Of a DNA stretch of 64,000 bases, positions 11,747 to 23,929 are shown in pieces (position 1 is the stretch's first letter; every line of letters starts with the position of its first letter). The position numbers and the translations under genes were made by a program. The stretch comes from Sipunculus nudus. Lineage: Eukaryota > Annelida > Sipuncula > Golfingiida > Sipunculidae. The stretch spans positions 65,593,389 to 65,657,388 of the forward strand of contig CM049315.1 of assembly GCA_026874595.1 (NCBI GenBank), given 5' to 3'. The notes beneath the pieces were generated by a model, which was not told the DNA's origin, did not search any database, and saw only the letters and a program-made list of their open reading frames with translations.

Positions 11747-11796
11747 CGATGACGACCATTGCCAGTGGAAGAGTCATGAATATACAGAGGAACACG
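11747..11796 (-). CDS. TMEM272-like membrane protein, small middle exon
   Basis: The exon ends at a perfect GTAAGT donor (11746-11741), with the last base beginning the glycine codon completed at 10,059. It encodes the first transmembrane helix, ending LPLAMVVIG, a signature I associate with TMEM272-like proteins. The 5' edge is ambiguous. AG at 11798-11797 gives a 50-bp exon in phase with the donor at 19,328. The stronger CAG at 11808-11807 gives a 60-bp exon, which would need a GTTCGT donor at 19,332. The 5' part of this exon and its acceptor form the last unit of the neighbouring 55-bp array, so many near-identical acceptors precede it. Confidence 0.6.
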
Positions 11797-14700
11797 CTCA
11801 GACACGCTGAAAACAGGATGTATCAGAGTCATAAATATACAGAAGAACAGCTCAGACAAGCTGAATACGGGATGTATCAGAGTCATGAACATAAAGAAGA
11901 ATACGCTCAGACACGCTGGAAACAGGATGCATCAGAGTCATGAACATACAGAGGAACACGCTCAGACACATTGAAAACAGGATGTATCAGAGTCATGAAC
12001 ATAGAGAGGAACACGCTCAGACACGCTGAAAACAGGATGTATCAGAGTCAGGCACATAGAGAAGAACACGCTGACACACGCTGAAAACAGGAACTAGGGG
12101 AAGTCATGCACCTTCAGAAGAACACGCTGACACACGCTGAAAACAGGATGGATCAGAGGCATAAATATACAGAAAAACAGCTTAGACACGCTAAAAACAG
12201 GATGTATCAGATTCATGAACATACAGAAGAACAGCTCAGACAAGCTGAATACGGGATGTATCATAGTCATGAACATAAAGAAGAATACGCTCAGACACGC
12301 TGGAAACAGGATGCATCAGAGTCATGAACATACAGAGGAACACGCTCAGACACATTGAAAACAGGATGTATCAGAGTCATGCACATACAGAGGAACACGC
12401 TCAGACACGCTAAAAAACAGGATGTATCAGAGTCATGCACATACAGAAGAACACGCTGACAAACGCTGAAAACAGGAACTAGGGGAAGTCATGCACCTTC
12501 AGAAGAACACGCTGAGACACGCTGAAAACAGGATGTATCAGAGGCATAAATATACAGAAAAACAGCTTAGACACGCTAAAAACAGGATGTATCAGAGTCA
12601 TGAACATACAGAAGAACAGCTCAGACAAGCTGAATACGGGATGTATCAGAGTCATGAACATAAAGAAGAATACGCTCAGACACGCTGGAAACAGGATGCA
12701 TCAGAGTCATGAACATACAGAGGAACACGCTCAGACACGCTGAAAACAGGATGTATCAGAGTCAGGCACACACAGAAGAACACGCTGACAAACGCTGAAA
12801 ACAGGAACTAGGGGAAGTCATGCACCTTCAGAAGAACACGCTGAGACAGGCTGAAAACAGGATGTATCAGAGGCATAAATATAAAGAAGAACAGCTCAGA
12901 CACGCTGAAAACAGGATGTATCAGAGTCAGGGACATACAGAAGAACACGCTGACAAACGCTGAAAACAGGAACATGGGGAAGTCATGCACCTTCAGAAGA
13001 ACACGCTGAGACACGCTGAAAACAGGATGTATCAGAGGCATAAATATACAGAAGAACAGCTTAGACACACTAAAAACAGGATGTATCAGAGTCATGAACA
13101 TACAGAAGAACAGCTCAGACAAGCTGAATACGGGATGTATCAGAGTCATGAACATAAAGAAGAATACGCTCAGACACGCTGGAAACAGGATGCATCAGAG
13201 TCATGAACATACAGAGGAACACGCTCAGACACGTTGAAAACAGGATGTATCAGAGTCATGAACATAGAGAGGAACACGCTCAGACACGCTGAAAACAGGA
13301 TGTATCAGAGTCATGCACATACAGAAGAACACGCTGACACACGCTGAAAACAGGACCTAGGGGAAGTCATGCACCTTCAGGAGAACACGCTGAGTCACGC
13401 TGAAAACAGGATGTATCAGAGGCATAAACATAAGGGGGTACGCGCTCAGACACACTGAAAACAGGATGTATCAGAGTCATAAACATACAGAGGAACACGC
13501 TCAAACACGCTGAAAACAGGATGTATCAGAGTCATAAACATACAGAGGAACACGCTGAGACACGCTGAAAATAGGATATATCAGGGTCAGGAACATACAG
13601 AGGAACACGCTCAGACACGCTGAAAACAGGATGTATCAGAGGCATTATCATACAGAGGAACACGCTGAGACACGCTGAAAACAGGATGTATCAGAGTCAT
13701 GAACATAGAGAGGAACACGCTCAGACACGCTGAAAACAGGATGTGTCAGAGTCATGAACATACAGAGGAACACGCTCAGACACGCTGAAAACAGGTTGTG
13801 TCAGAGTCATGAACATACAGAGGAACACGCTGAGACACGCTGAAAACAGGATGTGTCAGAGGCATTAACATACAGAGGAACACGCTCAGACACGCTGAAA
13901 ACAGGATGTGTCAGAGTCATGAACATACAGAGGAACACGCTCAGACACGCTGAAAACAGGATGTGTCAGAGGCATTAACATACAGAGGAACACTCTGATA
14001 CACGCTGAAAACAGGATGTATCAGAGTCATGAACATACAGAGGAACACGAACAGACACGCTGAAAACAGGATGTGTCAGAGGCATTAACTACAGTGGAAC
14101 AAGGTCAGACACGCTGAAAACAGGATGTGTCAGAGGCATTAACATACATTGGTACATGCTCAGACACGCTGAAAACGGGATGTATCAGAGTCATGAACAT
14201 ACAAACAACAGGGTCGAACACGCTGAAAACAGGTTGTATCAGAGTCATGAACATACAAAGGAACACGGTCGAACACGCTGATAGAGGTTGTATCAGAGTC
14301 ATGAACATACAGTGGAACAAGGTCAGACACGCTGAAAACAGGATGTATCAGAGTCATGAACATACAGTGGAACACGGTCGAACACGCTGAAAGAGGTTGT
14401 ATCAGAGTCATGAACATACAGTGGAACAAGGTCAGACACGCTGAAAACAGGGTGTATCAGAGTCATGAACATACAAAGAAACACGGTCGAACACGCTGAA
14501 AACAGGATGTATCAGAGTCATGAACATACAGTGGAACACGGTCGAACACGCTGAAAGAGGCTGTATCAGAGTCATGAACATACAGTGGGACACGCTCAGA
14601 CACGCTGAAAACAGGATGTATCAGAGTCATGAACAAACAGTGGAACACGCTTAGACTCGCTGAAAACAGGATGTGTCAGAGGCATTAACATACATTGGTA

Positions 14701-17700
14701 CATGCTGAGACACGCTGAAAACGGGATGTATCAGAGTCATGAACATACAGAGGAAAACGCTCAGACACGCTGAAAACAGGATGTGTCAGAGTCATGAACA
14801 TACAGAGGAAAACGCTCAGACACGCTGAAAACAGGATGTGTTAGAGGCATTAACATACAGAGGAACACGCTGAGACACGCTGAAAAAAGGATGTATCAGA
14901 GTCATGAACATACAGAGGAACACGATCAGACACGCTGAAAACAGGATGTGTCAGAGGCATTAACATAGAGTGGAACAAGGTCAGACACGCTGAAAACAGG
15001 ATGTGTCAGAGGCATTAACATACATTGGTACATGCTCAGACACGCTGAAAACGGGATGTATCAGAGTCATGAACATACAAACAACAGGGTCGAACACGCT
15101 GCAAACAGGTTGTATCAGAGTCATGAACATACAGTGGAACAAGGTAAGACACGCTGAAAACAGGATGTATCAGAGTCATGAACATACAGTGGAACACGGT
15201 CGAACACGCTGAAAGAGGTTGTATTATAGTCATGAACATACAGTGGAACAAGGTCAGACACGCTGAAAACAGGATGTATCAGAGTCATGAACATACAAAG
15301 AAACACGGTCGAACACGCTGAAAACAGGATGTATCAGAGTCATGAACATACAGTGGAACACGGTCGAACACGCTGAAAGAGGCTGTATCAGAGTCATGAA
15401 CATACAGTGGGACACGCTCAGACACGCTGAAAACAGGATGTATCAGAGTCATGAACAAACAGTGGAACACGCTTAGACTCGCTGAAAACAGGATGTGTCA
15501 GAGGCATTAACATACATTGGTACATGCTGAGACACGCTGAAAACGGGATGTATCAGAGTCATGAACATACAGAGGAAACGCTCAGACACGCTGAAAACAG
15601 GATGTGTCAGAGTCATGAACATACAGAGGAAAACGCTCAGACACGCTGAAAACAGGATGTGTCAGAGGCATTAACATACAGAGGAACACGCTGAGACACG
15701 CTGAAAAAAGGATGTATCAGAGTCATGAACATACAGAGGAACATGATCAGACACGCTGAAAACAGGATGTGTCAGAGGCATTAACATAGAGTGGAACAAG
15801 GTCAGACACGCTGAAAACAGGATGTGTCAGAGGCATTAACATACATTGGTACATGCTCAGACACGCTGAAAACGGGATGTATCAGAGTCATGAACATACA
15901 AACAACAGGGTCGAACACGCTGAAAACAGGTTGTATCAGAGTCATGAACATACAGTGGAACAAGGTCAGACACGCTGAAAACAGGATGTATCAGAGTCAT
16001 GAACATACAGTGGAACACGGTCGAACACGCTGAAAGAGGTTGTATTATAGTCATGAACATACAGTGGAACAAGGTCAGACACGCTGAAAACAGGATGTAT
16101 CAGAGTCATGAACATACAAAGGAACACCGTCGAACACGCTGAAAACAGGATGTATCAGAGTCATGAACATACAGTGGAACACGGTCGAACACGCTGAAAG
16201 AGGCTGTATCAGAGTCATGAACATACAGTGGGACACGCTCAGACACGCTGAAAACAGGATGTATCAGAGTCATGAACAAACAGTGGAACACGCTTAGACT
16301 CGCTGAAAACAGGATGTGTCAGAGGCATTAACATACATTGGTACATGCTGAGACACGCTGAAAACGGGATGTATCAGAGTCATGAACATACAGAGGAAAA
16401 CGCTCAGACACGCTGAAAACAGGATGTGTCAGAGTCATGAACATACAGAGGAAAACGCTCAGACACGCTGAAAACAGGATGTGTCAGAGGCATTAACATA
16501 CAGAGGAACACGCTGAGACACGCTGAAAAAAGGATGTATCAGAGTCATGAACATACAGAGGAACACGATCAGACACGCTGAAAACAGGATGTGTCAGAGG
16601 CATTAACATAGAGTGGAACAAGGTCAGACACGCTGAAAACAGGATGTGTCAGAGGCATTAACATACATTGGTACATGCTCAGACACGCTGAAAACGGGAT
16701 GTATCAGAGTCATGAACATACAAACAACAGGGTCGAACACGCTGCAAACAGGTTGTATCAGAGTCATGAACATACAGTGGAACAAGGTAAGACACGCTGA
16801 AAACAGGATGTATCAGAGTCATGAACATACAGTGGAACACGGTCGAACACGCTGAAAGAGGTTGTATTATAGTCATGAACATACAGTGGAACAAGGTCAG
16901 ACACGCTGAAAACAGGATGTATCAGAGTCATGAACATACAAAGAAACACGGTCGAACACGCTGAAAACAGGATGTATCAGAGTCATGAACATACAGTGGA
17001 ACACGGTCGAACACGCTGAAAGAGGCTGTATCAGAGTCATGAACATACAGTGGGACACGCTCAGACACGCTGAAAACAGGATGTATCAGAGTCATGAACA
17101 AACAGTGGAACACGCTTAGACTCGCTGAAAACAGGATGTGTCAGAGGCATTAACATACATTGGTACATGCTGAGACACGCTGAAAACGGGATGTATCAGA
17201 GTCATGAACATACAGAGGAAAACGCTCAGACACGCTGAAAACAGGATGTGTCAGAGTCATGAACATACAGAGGAAAACGCTCAGACACGCTGAAAACAGG
17301 ATGTGTCAGAGGCATTAACATACAGAGGAACACGCTGAGACACGCTGAAAAAAGGATGTATCAGAGTCATGAACATACAGAGGAACACGATCAGACACGC
17401 TGAAAACAGGATGTGTCAGAGGCATTAACATAGAGTGGAACAAGGTCAGACACGCTGAAAACAGGATGTGTCAGAGGCATTAACATACATTGGTACATGC
17501 TCAGACACGCTGAAAACGGGATGTATCAGAGTCATGAACATACAAACAACAGGGTCGAACACGCTGAAAACAGGTTGTATCAGAGTCATGAACATACAGT
17601 GGAACAAGGTCAGACACGCTGAAAACAGGATGTATCAGAGTCATGAACATACAGTGGAACACGGTCGAACACGCTGAAAGAGGTTGTATTATAGTCATGA

Positions 17701-18895
17701 ACATACAGTGGAACAAGGTCAGACACGCTGAAAACAGGATGTATCAGAGTCATGAACATACAAAGGAACACCGTCGAACACGCTGAAAACAGGATGTATC
17801 AGAGTCATGAACATACAGTGGAACACGGTCGAACACGCTGAAAGAGGCTGTATCAGAGTCATGAACATACAGTGGGACACGCTCAGACACGCTGAAAACA
17901 GGATGTATCAGAGTCATGAACAAACAGTGGAACACGCTTAGACACGCTGAAAACAGGACGTATCAGGGTTATGAACATACAGAGGAACACGCTTAGACAC
18001 GCTGAAAACAGAATGTATCAGAGTCATGAACATACATAGGTACACGCTCAGACACGCTGAAAACGGGATGTATCAGAGTCATAAACATACAATGGAACAA
18101 GGTCAGACACGCTGAAAACAGGATGTGTCAGAGGCATTAACATACAGAGGAACACGCTCAGACACGCTGATACAGGATGTGTCAGAGGCATTAACATACA
18201 TTGGTACACGCTCAGACACGCTGAAAACGGGATGCATCAGAGTCATGAACATACAAAGAAACACGGTCGAACACGCTGAAAACAGGTTGTATCAGAGTCA
18301 TGAACATACATTGGAACACGCTCAGACACGCTGAAAACAGGATGTATCAGAGTCATGAACATACAGTGGAACACGCTCAGACACGCTGAAAACAGGTTGT
18401 ATCAGAGTCATGAACATACATTGGAACACGCTCAGACACACTGAAAACAGGATGTATCAGAGTCATGAACATACAGTGGAACACGCTCAGACACGCTGAA
18501 AACAGGTTGTATCAGAGTCATGAACATACAGTGGAACACGCTCAGACACGCTGAAAACAGGATGTATCAGAGTCATGAACATACAGAAGAACACGCTGAC
18601 ACACGCTGAAAACAGGATGTATCAGAGTCATGAACATACACAGGAACAGACTCAGACACGCTGAAAACAGGATGCTTCAGAGTCATGAACATACAGTGGA
18701 ACACGCTCAGACACGCTGAAAACAGGATGTATCAGAGTCATGAACATACAGAGGAACAGGGTGAGACAGGCTGAAAACAAGATGTGTCAGTGGCATTAAC
18801 ATACAGAGAAACACGCTTAGACACGCTGAAAACAGGATGTATCTGAGTCATGAACATACATCGGAACACGCTCAGACTCGCTGAAAACAAGATTT
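11770..18895. repeat. 55-bp minisatellite, about 130 copies, derived from an exon boundary
   Basis: The plus-strand unit reads CATACAGAGGAACACGCTCA, GACACGCTGAAAACAGGATG, TATCAGAGTCATGAA. Read on the minus strand it contains CTGATACATCCTGTTTTCAG|CG, i.e. a branch-like sequence, pyrimidine tract and 3' splice site. The exon-start sequence of the TMEM272-like middle exon follows. Homology to the exon stops at CATGACTCT (about 11,771). The unit length is not a multiple of three, so readings across units change frame and hit stops. The array occupies nearly all of the 7.5-kb intron between 11,797 and 19,328. Confidence 0.95.
14105..17940. repeat. higher-order repeat: ~822-bp blocks of 15 monomers, alternating A-B-A-B
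   Basis: The same landmark recurs at 15,003, 15,824, 16,646 and 17,468, intervals of 821, 822 and 822 bp. The earlier, more diverged copy at 14,127 is 876 bp away, one monomer longer. The blocks at 15,003 and 16,646 share private variants (GCTGCAAACAGG; AAGGTAAGAC; AAAGAAACACGG). Those at 15,824 and 17,468 share the alternatives (GCTGAAAACAGG; AAGGTCAGAC; AAAGGAACACCG). A further ~1,643-bp duplication of an A+B pair therefore sits on top of the 822-bp periodicity. Confidence 0.9.
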
Positions 18896-19328
18896 TAAGA
18901 TTTTCTAATGGATTTTTAGACAGACTAAATAACAGACACCGTGACATAATGAAATCACATGGCACATTGTAAGGCACATTACATGTTAATTTTATTATAT
19001 ATAAAATGCTCCTTTCCCTTTTTATTTGTGAGCAACTCACCTATGTAAGGATTAATGATAGTTTTAACATAGCAACAATAAACAAAAAATAAAACAAGGT
19101 TTATTATTTATACATGTTCTTATCAAATAAGTTTGCGTGGATTTACTCACTTGAATAAGTTAAACTTTCTGGCTAGATGTATAAAGCTGAAGCAAATGGA
19201 AATATGTGTAGATATGTATAATATAATATATTATAAATCAATATAATATAAATTATATAAATAATATAATATAATACAATATAATTTAGAATAAAATAAT
19301 ATAATATAAAATATAATATTAGATTTAC
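18896..19328. other. 5' end of the array-bearing intron
   Basis: Unique sequence is followed by an AT-rich stretch (about 19,205-19,320) built from AATAT and ATAAT motifs. On the minus strand the intron starts with GTAAAT at 19,328. Confidence 0.5.
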
Positions 19329-19492
19329 GAACTTGTCCCCTGGAGTATTTCTCCCGCTTTTTTGATGAAGTCACATATCCCCTCAGCCTCACGGTTAGCC
19401 TCGTTCAGCTGGAGGACCACGGAGCCATAGTGAGGCTGGTCAGCGCTAAGCTCAGTGGACCATTCACTGGGACACAGGCTGCGTTCATCCTC
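19329..19492 (-). CDS. TMEM272-like membrane protein, exon upstream of the first helix
   Basis: A TTTTCAG acceptor (AG at 19494-19493) opens this exon in phase 0. It encodes a hydrophilic N-terminal segment starting EDERSLCPSEW and continuing LNEANREAEGICDFIKKAGE. A charged stretch of this kind precedes the first helix in the family as I remember it. Donor GTAAAT at 19,328 leaves two bases that pair in frame with the exon at 11,796. If unspliced, the frame meets TAA at 19327-19325, so this could instead be the end of a different gene. Composition is richer in G and C than the surrounding DNA. Exons encoding the N-terminus were not found upstream. Confidence 0.55.
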
Positions 19493-19709
19493 CTGAAAAC
19501 AACAGACAGTCGAGTCAGAGTCGGAGAAGTCAAGGCTGACAAATGCACTCCATGTATTGGTTTAATTCAGGTGTATGCTCATATGCACAAGATATGTTGT
19601 TCATTGACTGCACAAACGATAAACGATATTACAAGTAGTTACTGGACCATTTCTCTGAAATGTTAAGGCAAGGTCTTCAAATCTGTCCATGAGAGTTTGT
19701 CACATTTGT

Positions 19710-19711
<2 letters not shown>

Positions 19712-19759
<48 letters not shown>
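19712..19759. repeat. (TA)n microsatellite
   Basis: About 24 TA dinucleotides, uninterrupted. Confidence 0.95.
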
Positions 19760-19762
<3 letters not shown>

Positions 19763-20061
19763 CTAGATAAAAATCAGGCGTTCGTGCTCTCTAAATAACC
19801 TCTTGTTCTTAAATATCTGAACAATATTTTCACCAAGACGCTTACGTTTTCAACCGTGTCTGTAATTTTTTTGTTGATTGGTTTGTTGCCTGCTGGAAAT
19901 AGAAGATTTTGCAAGCATGTAGGTCAGTTGCGTATGTTGGGCTGTTTGTGTGTTTGTCATGATGTTTGTTTGTTAGTCCTCACTCCACTGGCCACAATTT
20001 TGCAGTAATCGCTTTTAAACTTACACACTTGATTGTCAATTAAAAAATCTGGAAGCCTATT

Positions 20062-20790
20062 TTTTTGTCAATGTAGGTCACAGGTCAAGGTCATCGACAA
20101 ACGTCCAAAATTTATTTTCGTCATAACTTCGTTAAAAGAGGCCTAATTACATAAGCTATAGCTCATTTTGATCCTCTTTGCTTTCTCCATGAAATGGACT
20201 GGTCCATTGTCATTTCAGATGTGTGAAGGGGTCTGTTTATCTGTCCGTGTGTCAGTTGTCATAAAATTCACCTCCCTGTTTGTTCTTTTGTCTGACATAT
20301 GGCAAACCGCAGGCCATCATTTTTTAGCAGTCCCTCTTAATATTATACTGTTGGTGTAACCACTGATGTTCTAGAAGTCTTATGTGTAGCTGCATCAATT
20401 CGTAATATTCATAAATATGGGGTTTCATTTTCCTAACTTTGTCACTTTTAAAGCTAGAAAGGTCTAGTGTTTTGCTTCAGGCAGCATTCTGTCTGTTTAA
20501 CTTTTACAAAATCTCGCGAAATCTCGTACCGTTTCTGGTCAAACCAGATATTAAGAGATTTCTCGAGCAATCGCTTTGAAAATTATACAACTGAGAGACA
20601 AAAATCTCCTATTAGCCTTTTGTTTGTTATTTAAGATAGGTCAAAGGTCAAGGTCAATGAAAACCCCAAATATATTATTTTGCTCATAACTTCGTCAAAT
20701 ATTGTCCTATCTACACAAACTATAGCTCATTTTATTTGTCCATGCATTTTCCATTATGAGGCTTGGTCACCCGTCATCCATATTGTGTCA
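20062..20790. repeat. two diverged copies of a ~150-bp repeat
   Basis: Segments at about 20,062-20,215 and 20,635-20,790 share the order GGTCAAGGTCA.., CATAACTTCGT, CTATAGCTCATTTT and a CTCCATGAAATG/CCATGCATTTTCC ending. They lie ~575 bp apart in the same orientation. No gene is visible in or between them. Confidence 0.6.
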
Positions 20791-22222
20791 GTCTGTTAGT
20801 ATATCTGACTGATAGTTTGTTGTTGTCAACTTCTCCTTGTTCTTTGGTCTGATATATATCACTCTGGAGTCCACATCGTTTAAGCAATGCTTATGAAAGG
20901 CATACAGTTTAAAGACAATAAGGAAACATGTTATGTCATTATGTCTGTTCGTTCGTCCCCGACATTTAAATATCAGCATAAATACATAAACTTGTTATTG
21001 TTTCTGCTCTCCCAGAACATTGCTCAGTCAAAATACTTTTTTCACTCATTCCCTGTCTTCCTGTTTCTCTGTCTGTCTTTATATTTCACCTTCCGGCAAG
21101 TGCTCGACCTTTAGTCACCTGCTTTGTCTGTTGGCGAGATAACACAAAACTACAACACGGATGTCTCCGATGCTTTGTGGAAGGAGTGAGCATGGGCCAG
21201 GGAAGATGACGTGAAACTCTGGTATGGATCCGTGAACAGGAGCGGAGCAAGGAGGATTGTTTGTCTTGTATAGGTGTACTTTCTTTAATTGTGCCTTTCT
21301 AGTTATCAATGTGGTTTCTGTTTTGCTGCAACCCAGTGTGGCTTTATATTTCGAACTTGTAAGAAATAGGGACAAATCAATGTTTATATATGTATCACAG
21401 GTGATGCTAATACTAACACCTGATGGTGCCCTACCCCTTGTTCCACGTTAGTTCCGTCTCTACTCTGAACCGGTTTCTACATAATGCATACTTCCATTTG
21501 GTGCTCATGTTTCATTTAGAGCCAAGTAACGTGGCAACAGCACGCGGATTTGAGAAGACCATTGTCTCTTTTTGGCTTTTTGACTGACTCGCGTAACGCT
21601 GACATCAGCTGGCTCACAAACTTCCATCAGATACACATAACCCAGGAAGTTTCCAATTGCACAAAATAACTGATGTGTTTAACGAGCTGGTAATGTCCAA
21701 TTGATGCTGCCTCGTCAAGCGGGATACTGGACTCCGTCTACTTTCTGTGAAATTAAGGCCATTTGTGTTGTTTTTGCACGAGAAACCCGATGGTTTTAGT
21801 TGCGGCATATTAATGTGTTGTGGATTGTAGTCTTTCTGTCCTTTTAATGTGTCGTAACTAGTAACGTCTAGACGTGTAGTTTTCCATAAACATAACCTTA
21901 GACACCTCTATCACGATTTTCAAAAAGATATAACCAGCACAGACAGAAATTGTGTTTTAATGTGTGATGGTGCGTGTGTAAGAGAGAGAGAGAGAGAGGC
22001 ATCCCGATAATATTAAGTTTCACCATGAAGATTCAATGTAGACTCCATTGTTTCACCGTAATTAGACTGTCCTGAGGGTATACTAGTATACACTTTAATT
22101 TAAATGCCTTTAGAATAGTGATTAAAATAATTAGTTTTATTCGAAGTTTATTCTCTCTCTCGTGTCCCTCCTAGTATATCGTCCTTTCATTTTCTCTCTG
22201 CCTCTTTAGCTGTCTGTCTTTC

Positions 22223-22223
<1 letters not shown>
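20791..22223. other. intergenic DNA, no supported gene
   Basis: A (GA)n tract lies at 21,980-21,998. A minus-strand segment around 21,270-21,120 ends in AAAGCAG|GTGACT, donor-like, with an open frame, but no acceptor or family match was found. I leave it uncalled. Confidence 0.4.
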
Positions 22224-22270
<47 letters not shown>

Positions 22271-22293
22271 TATTATTATTATTATTATTATTA

Positions 22294-22353
<60 letters not shown>

Positions 22354-22361
22354 AGATGATG

Positions 22362-22393
<32 letters not shown>

Positions 22394-22394
22394 T
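22224..22394. repeat. (TAA)n / (TTA)n / (TAA)n compound microsatellite
   Basis: AAT-type triplets run to about 22,270, then ATT-type triplets to about 22,352. After a short GATGATG interruption AAT-type triplets resume to 22,394. The switch in strand sense makes the tract a long inverted repeat. Any long frame here is an artefact of the triplet period. Confidence 0.97.
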
Positions 22395-22919
22395 AGCATA
22401 ATCTTTTGTGTCACTGGATTTAAACATTTGGAAACATGAAACTAATCTTTAATGAAGATTACTGATGTTTTTTATAGAAGACAAACGCGACTGATTCATA
22501 AGGCTATGTCAGACAACGAGTCAACTGATGCCGCGCAGCTAAACGGATCAGTTTATCTGACGACCACATCACAGACCCCCAGCTCTTGAGAGTTATGTAA
22601 ATAAATGAAAAGGTCTACAAAGGGGTCACCTGGTGCAGTAAAAGAGAGTAGACACACTTTGTAATTTCAACTCCTCTGCCTGGCATTTTAAAACGTTGAG
22701 AATCATGATTTAATATTTAATGTTAAGATTTTGTTTGTTCTTAAGTGGTTTTGAATCTATGCCTTCCCGAGTCTTGATACAACATTCACTTATTTTGTAT
22801 TTGTTATAATAATAATAACTCAAGCTCATGTGTTTTCTGTGTTATTTACGGAAAATCTAAAAGATCAAGATCAACAGTATCCAGTTCTTCTTCTTCTTCC
22901 CCTAGTAGCCCACATATAT

Positions 22920-23640
22920 CAGAGGTTTAATCTTTCAGATAGAAAGGGAAAATCAGCTGATAAAATGGCACTTACTACAGACACATTAAGAGAAATACTG
23001 AATGAGTTGGAGGAAAAAAATATTAAAACAAATCACAGCAGGATTTGATTAAACAGCTCAGCTGTTAGAAAGTAAAGTCATGACACCTGGAAGTGAAAAT
23101 GAAGGCTTGAAAAAGTGACATTAAAAGATTATCAGATCAGGTTGCTCATTTAGAAGTGGTGACAAACATGTCCTGCACAGAAGCTAGAAAGGCTCAGAGG
23201 AGGTCAGTTGAACTTGAACAGTACTCTAGAAAAGCAGAGAGAGGGATCAAGATAAAATAGGAGTAGAAAACTGCAAAGAAATTGTGCGGAAGTTTTGCAC
23301 AGAAAACTTGGAGTTGACGTTGACCGAAAAAATATTGATGCTGCCAATAGAAATGGTAAATATACTGGAAATAATGCTGCTCCTGGAAAGGGACCCAAGG
23401 CAATTATTGTCACATTTCTGAGAAGAGAGGTCAAAGAATAATAATGAAGTAAAGGAGAAAATGCAAAGGATAAAAAGTAGTAATAGTTGATGATTTGTGC
23501 AAAGAGCTTCATGAGCTGACAACTGAGGAAAAATGACCAAAGAATCAAAAAGGCGTGGACTTCGGATGGGAAAGTTTTCATGAAGGATTTCAGATGAGGG
23601 ATTATACAGATCAGATATGGACAATCTTTGGATCAGTTAA
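22920..23640 (+). pseudogene. LINE ORF1-like fragment
   Basis: It starts with a lysine- and glutamate-rich helical stretch (about 22,960-23,050). This leads to a VELEQYSRK motif near 23,206, typical of the start of the RNA-binding region in L1/Tx1 ORF1 proteins. Frame changes and stops break it several times. A DAANRNGK-like segment and an IIVTFLRREV segment lie downstream in other frames. Confidence 0.6.
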
Positions 23641-23929
23641 TTATAGTTGCTTGATATTGTAAATATAAGAATTAACATAAAGCCAGGCAAGGAAAAATGA
23701 CCATATGGTTTTAAACTTACGTATATTGTGTTTAGTCATTGTGATCATTGACATGAAGGCCTGTAATTTTAATGTAACACTAATGATTATGATGCTTGAT
23801 GATATAAATAAGAAATCTTCATATTATAACTAACCTATAGATTCAAAATGTTTCATTTCAACTTATTATTTTGATGGCAGATAATATTAAATTCCAACTC
23901 CTCTAATTAAACGTCAGGGGAATTAGAAA

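Noticed and set aside
12094-18334. Many open frames of 60-115 codons on both strands inside the 55-bp array
   Set aside because: They are copies of one unit read in rotating frames; 55 is not a multiple of three and all end in stops within a few units.
21115-21375. Minus-strand frame ending at a GTGACT donor-like site
   Set aside because: No convincing acceptor, no family match and composition not clearly coding; it cannot be tied to the TMEM272-like gene.
22187-22414. Poly-Asn/poly-Ile open frame
   Set aside because: It is produced entirely by the (TAA)n/(TTA)n tract.
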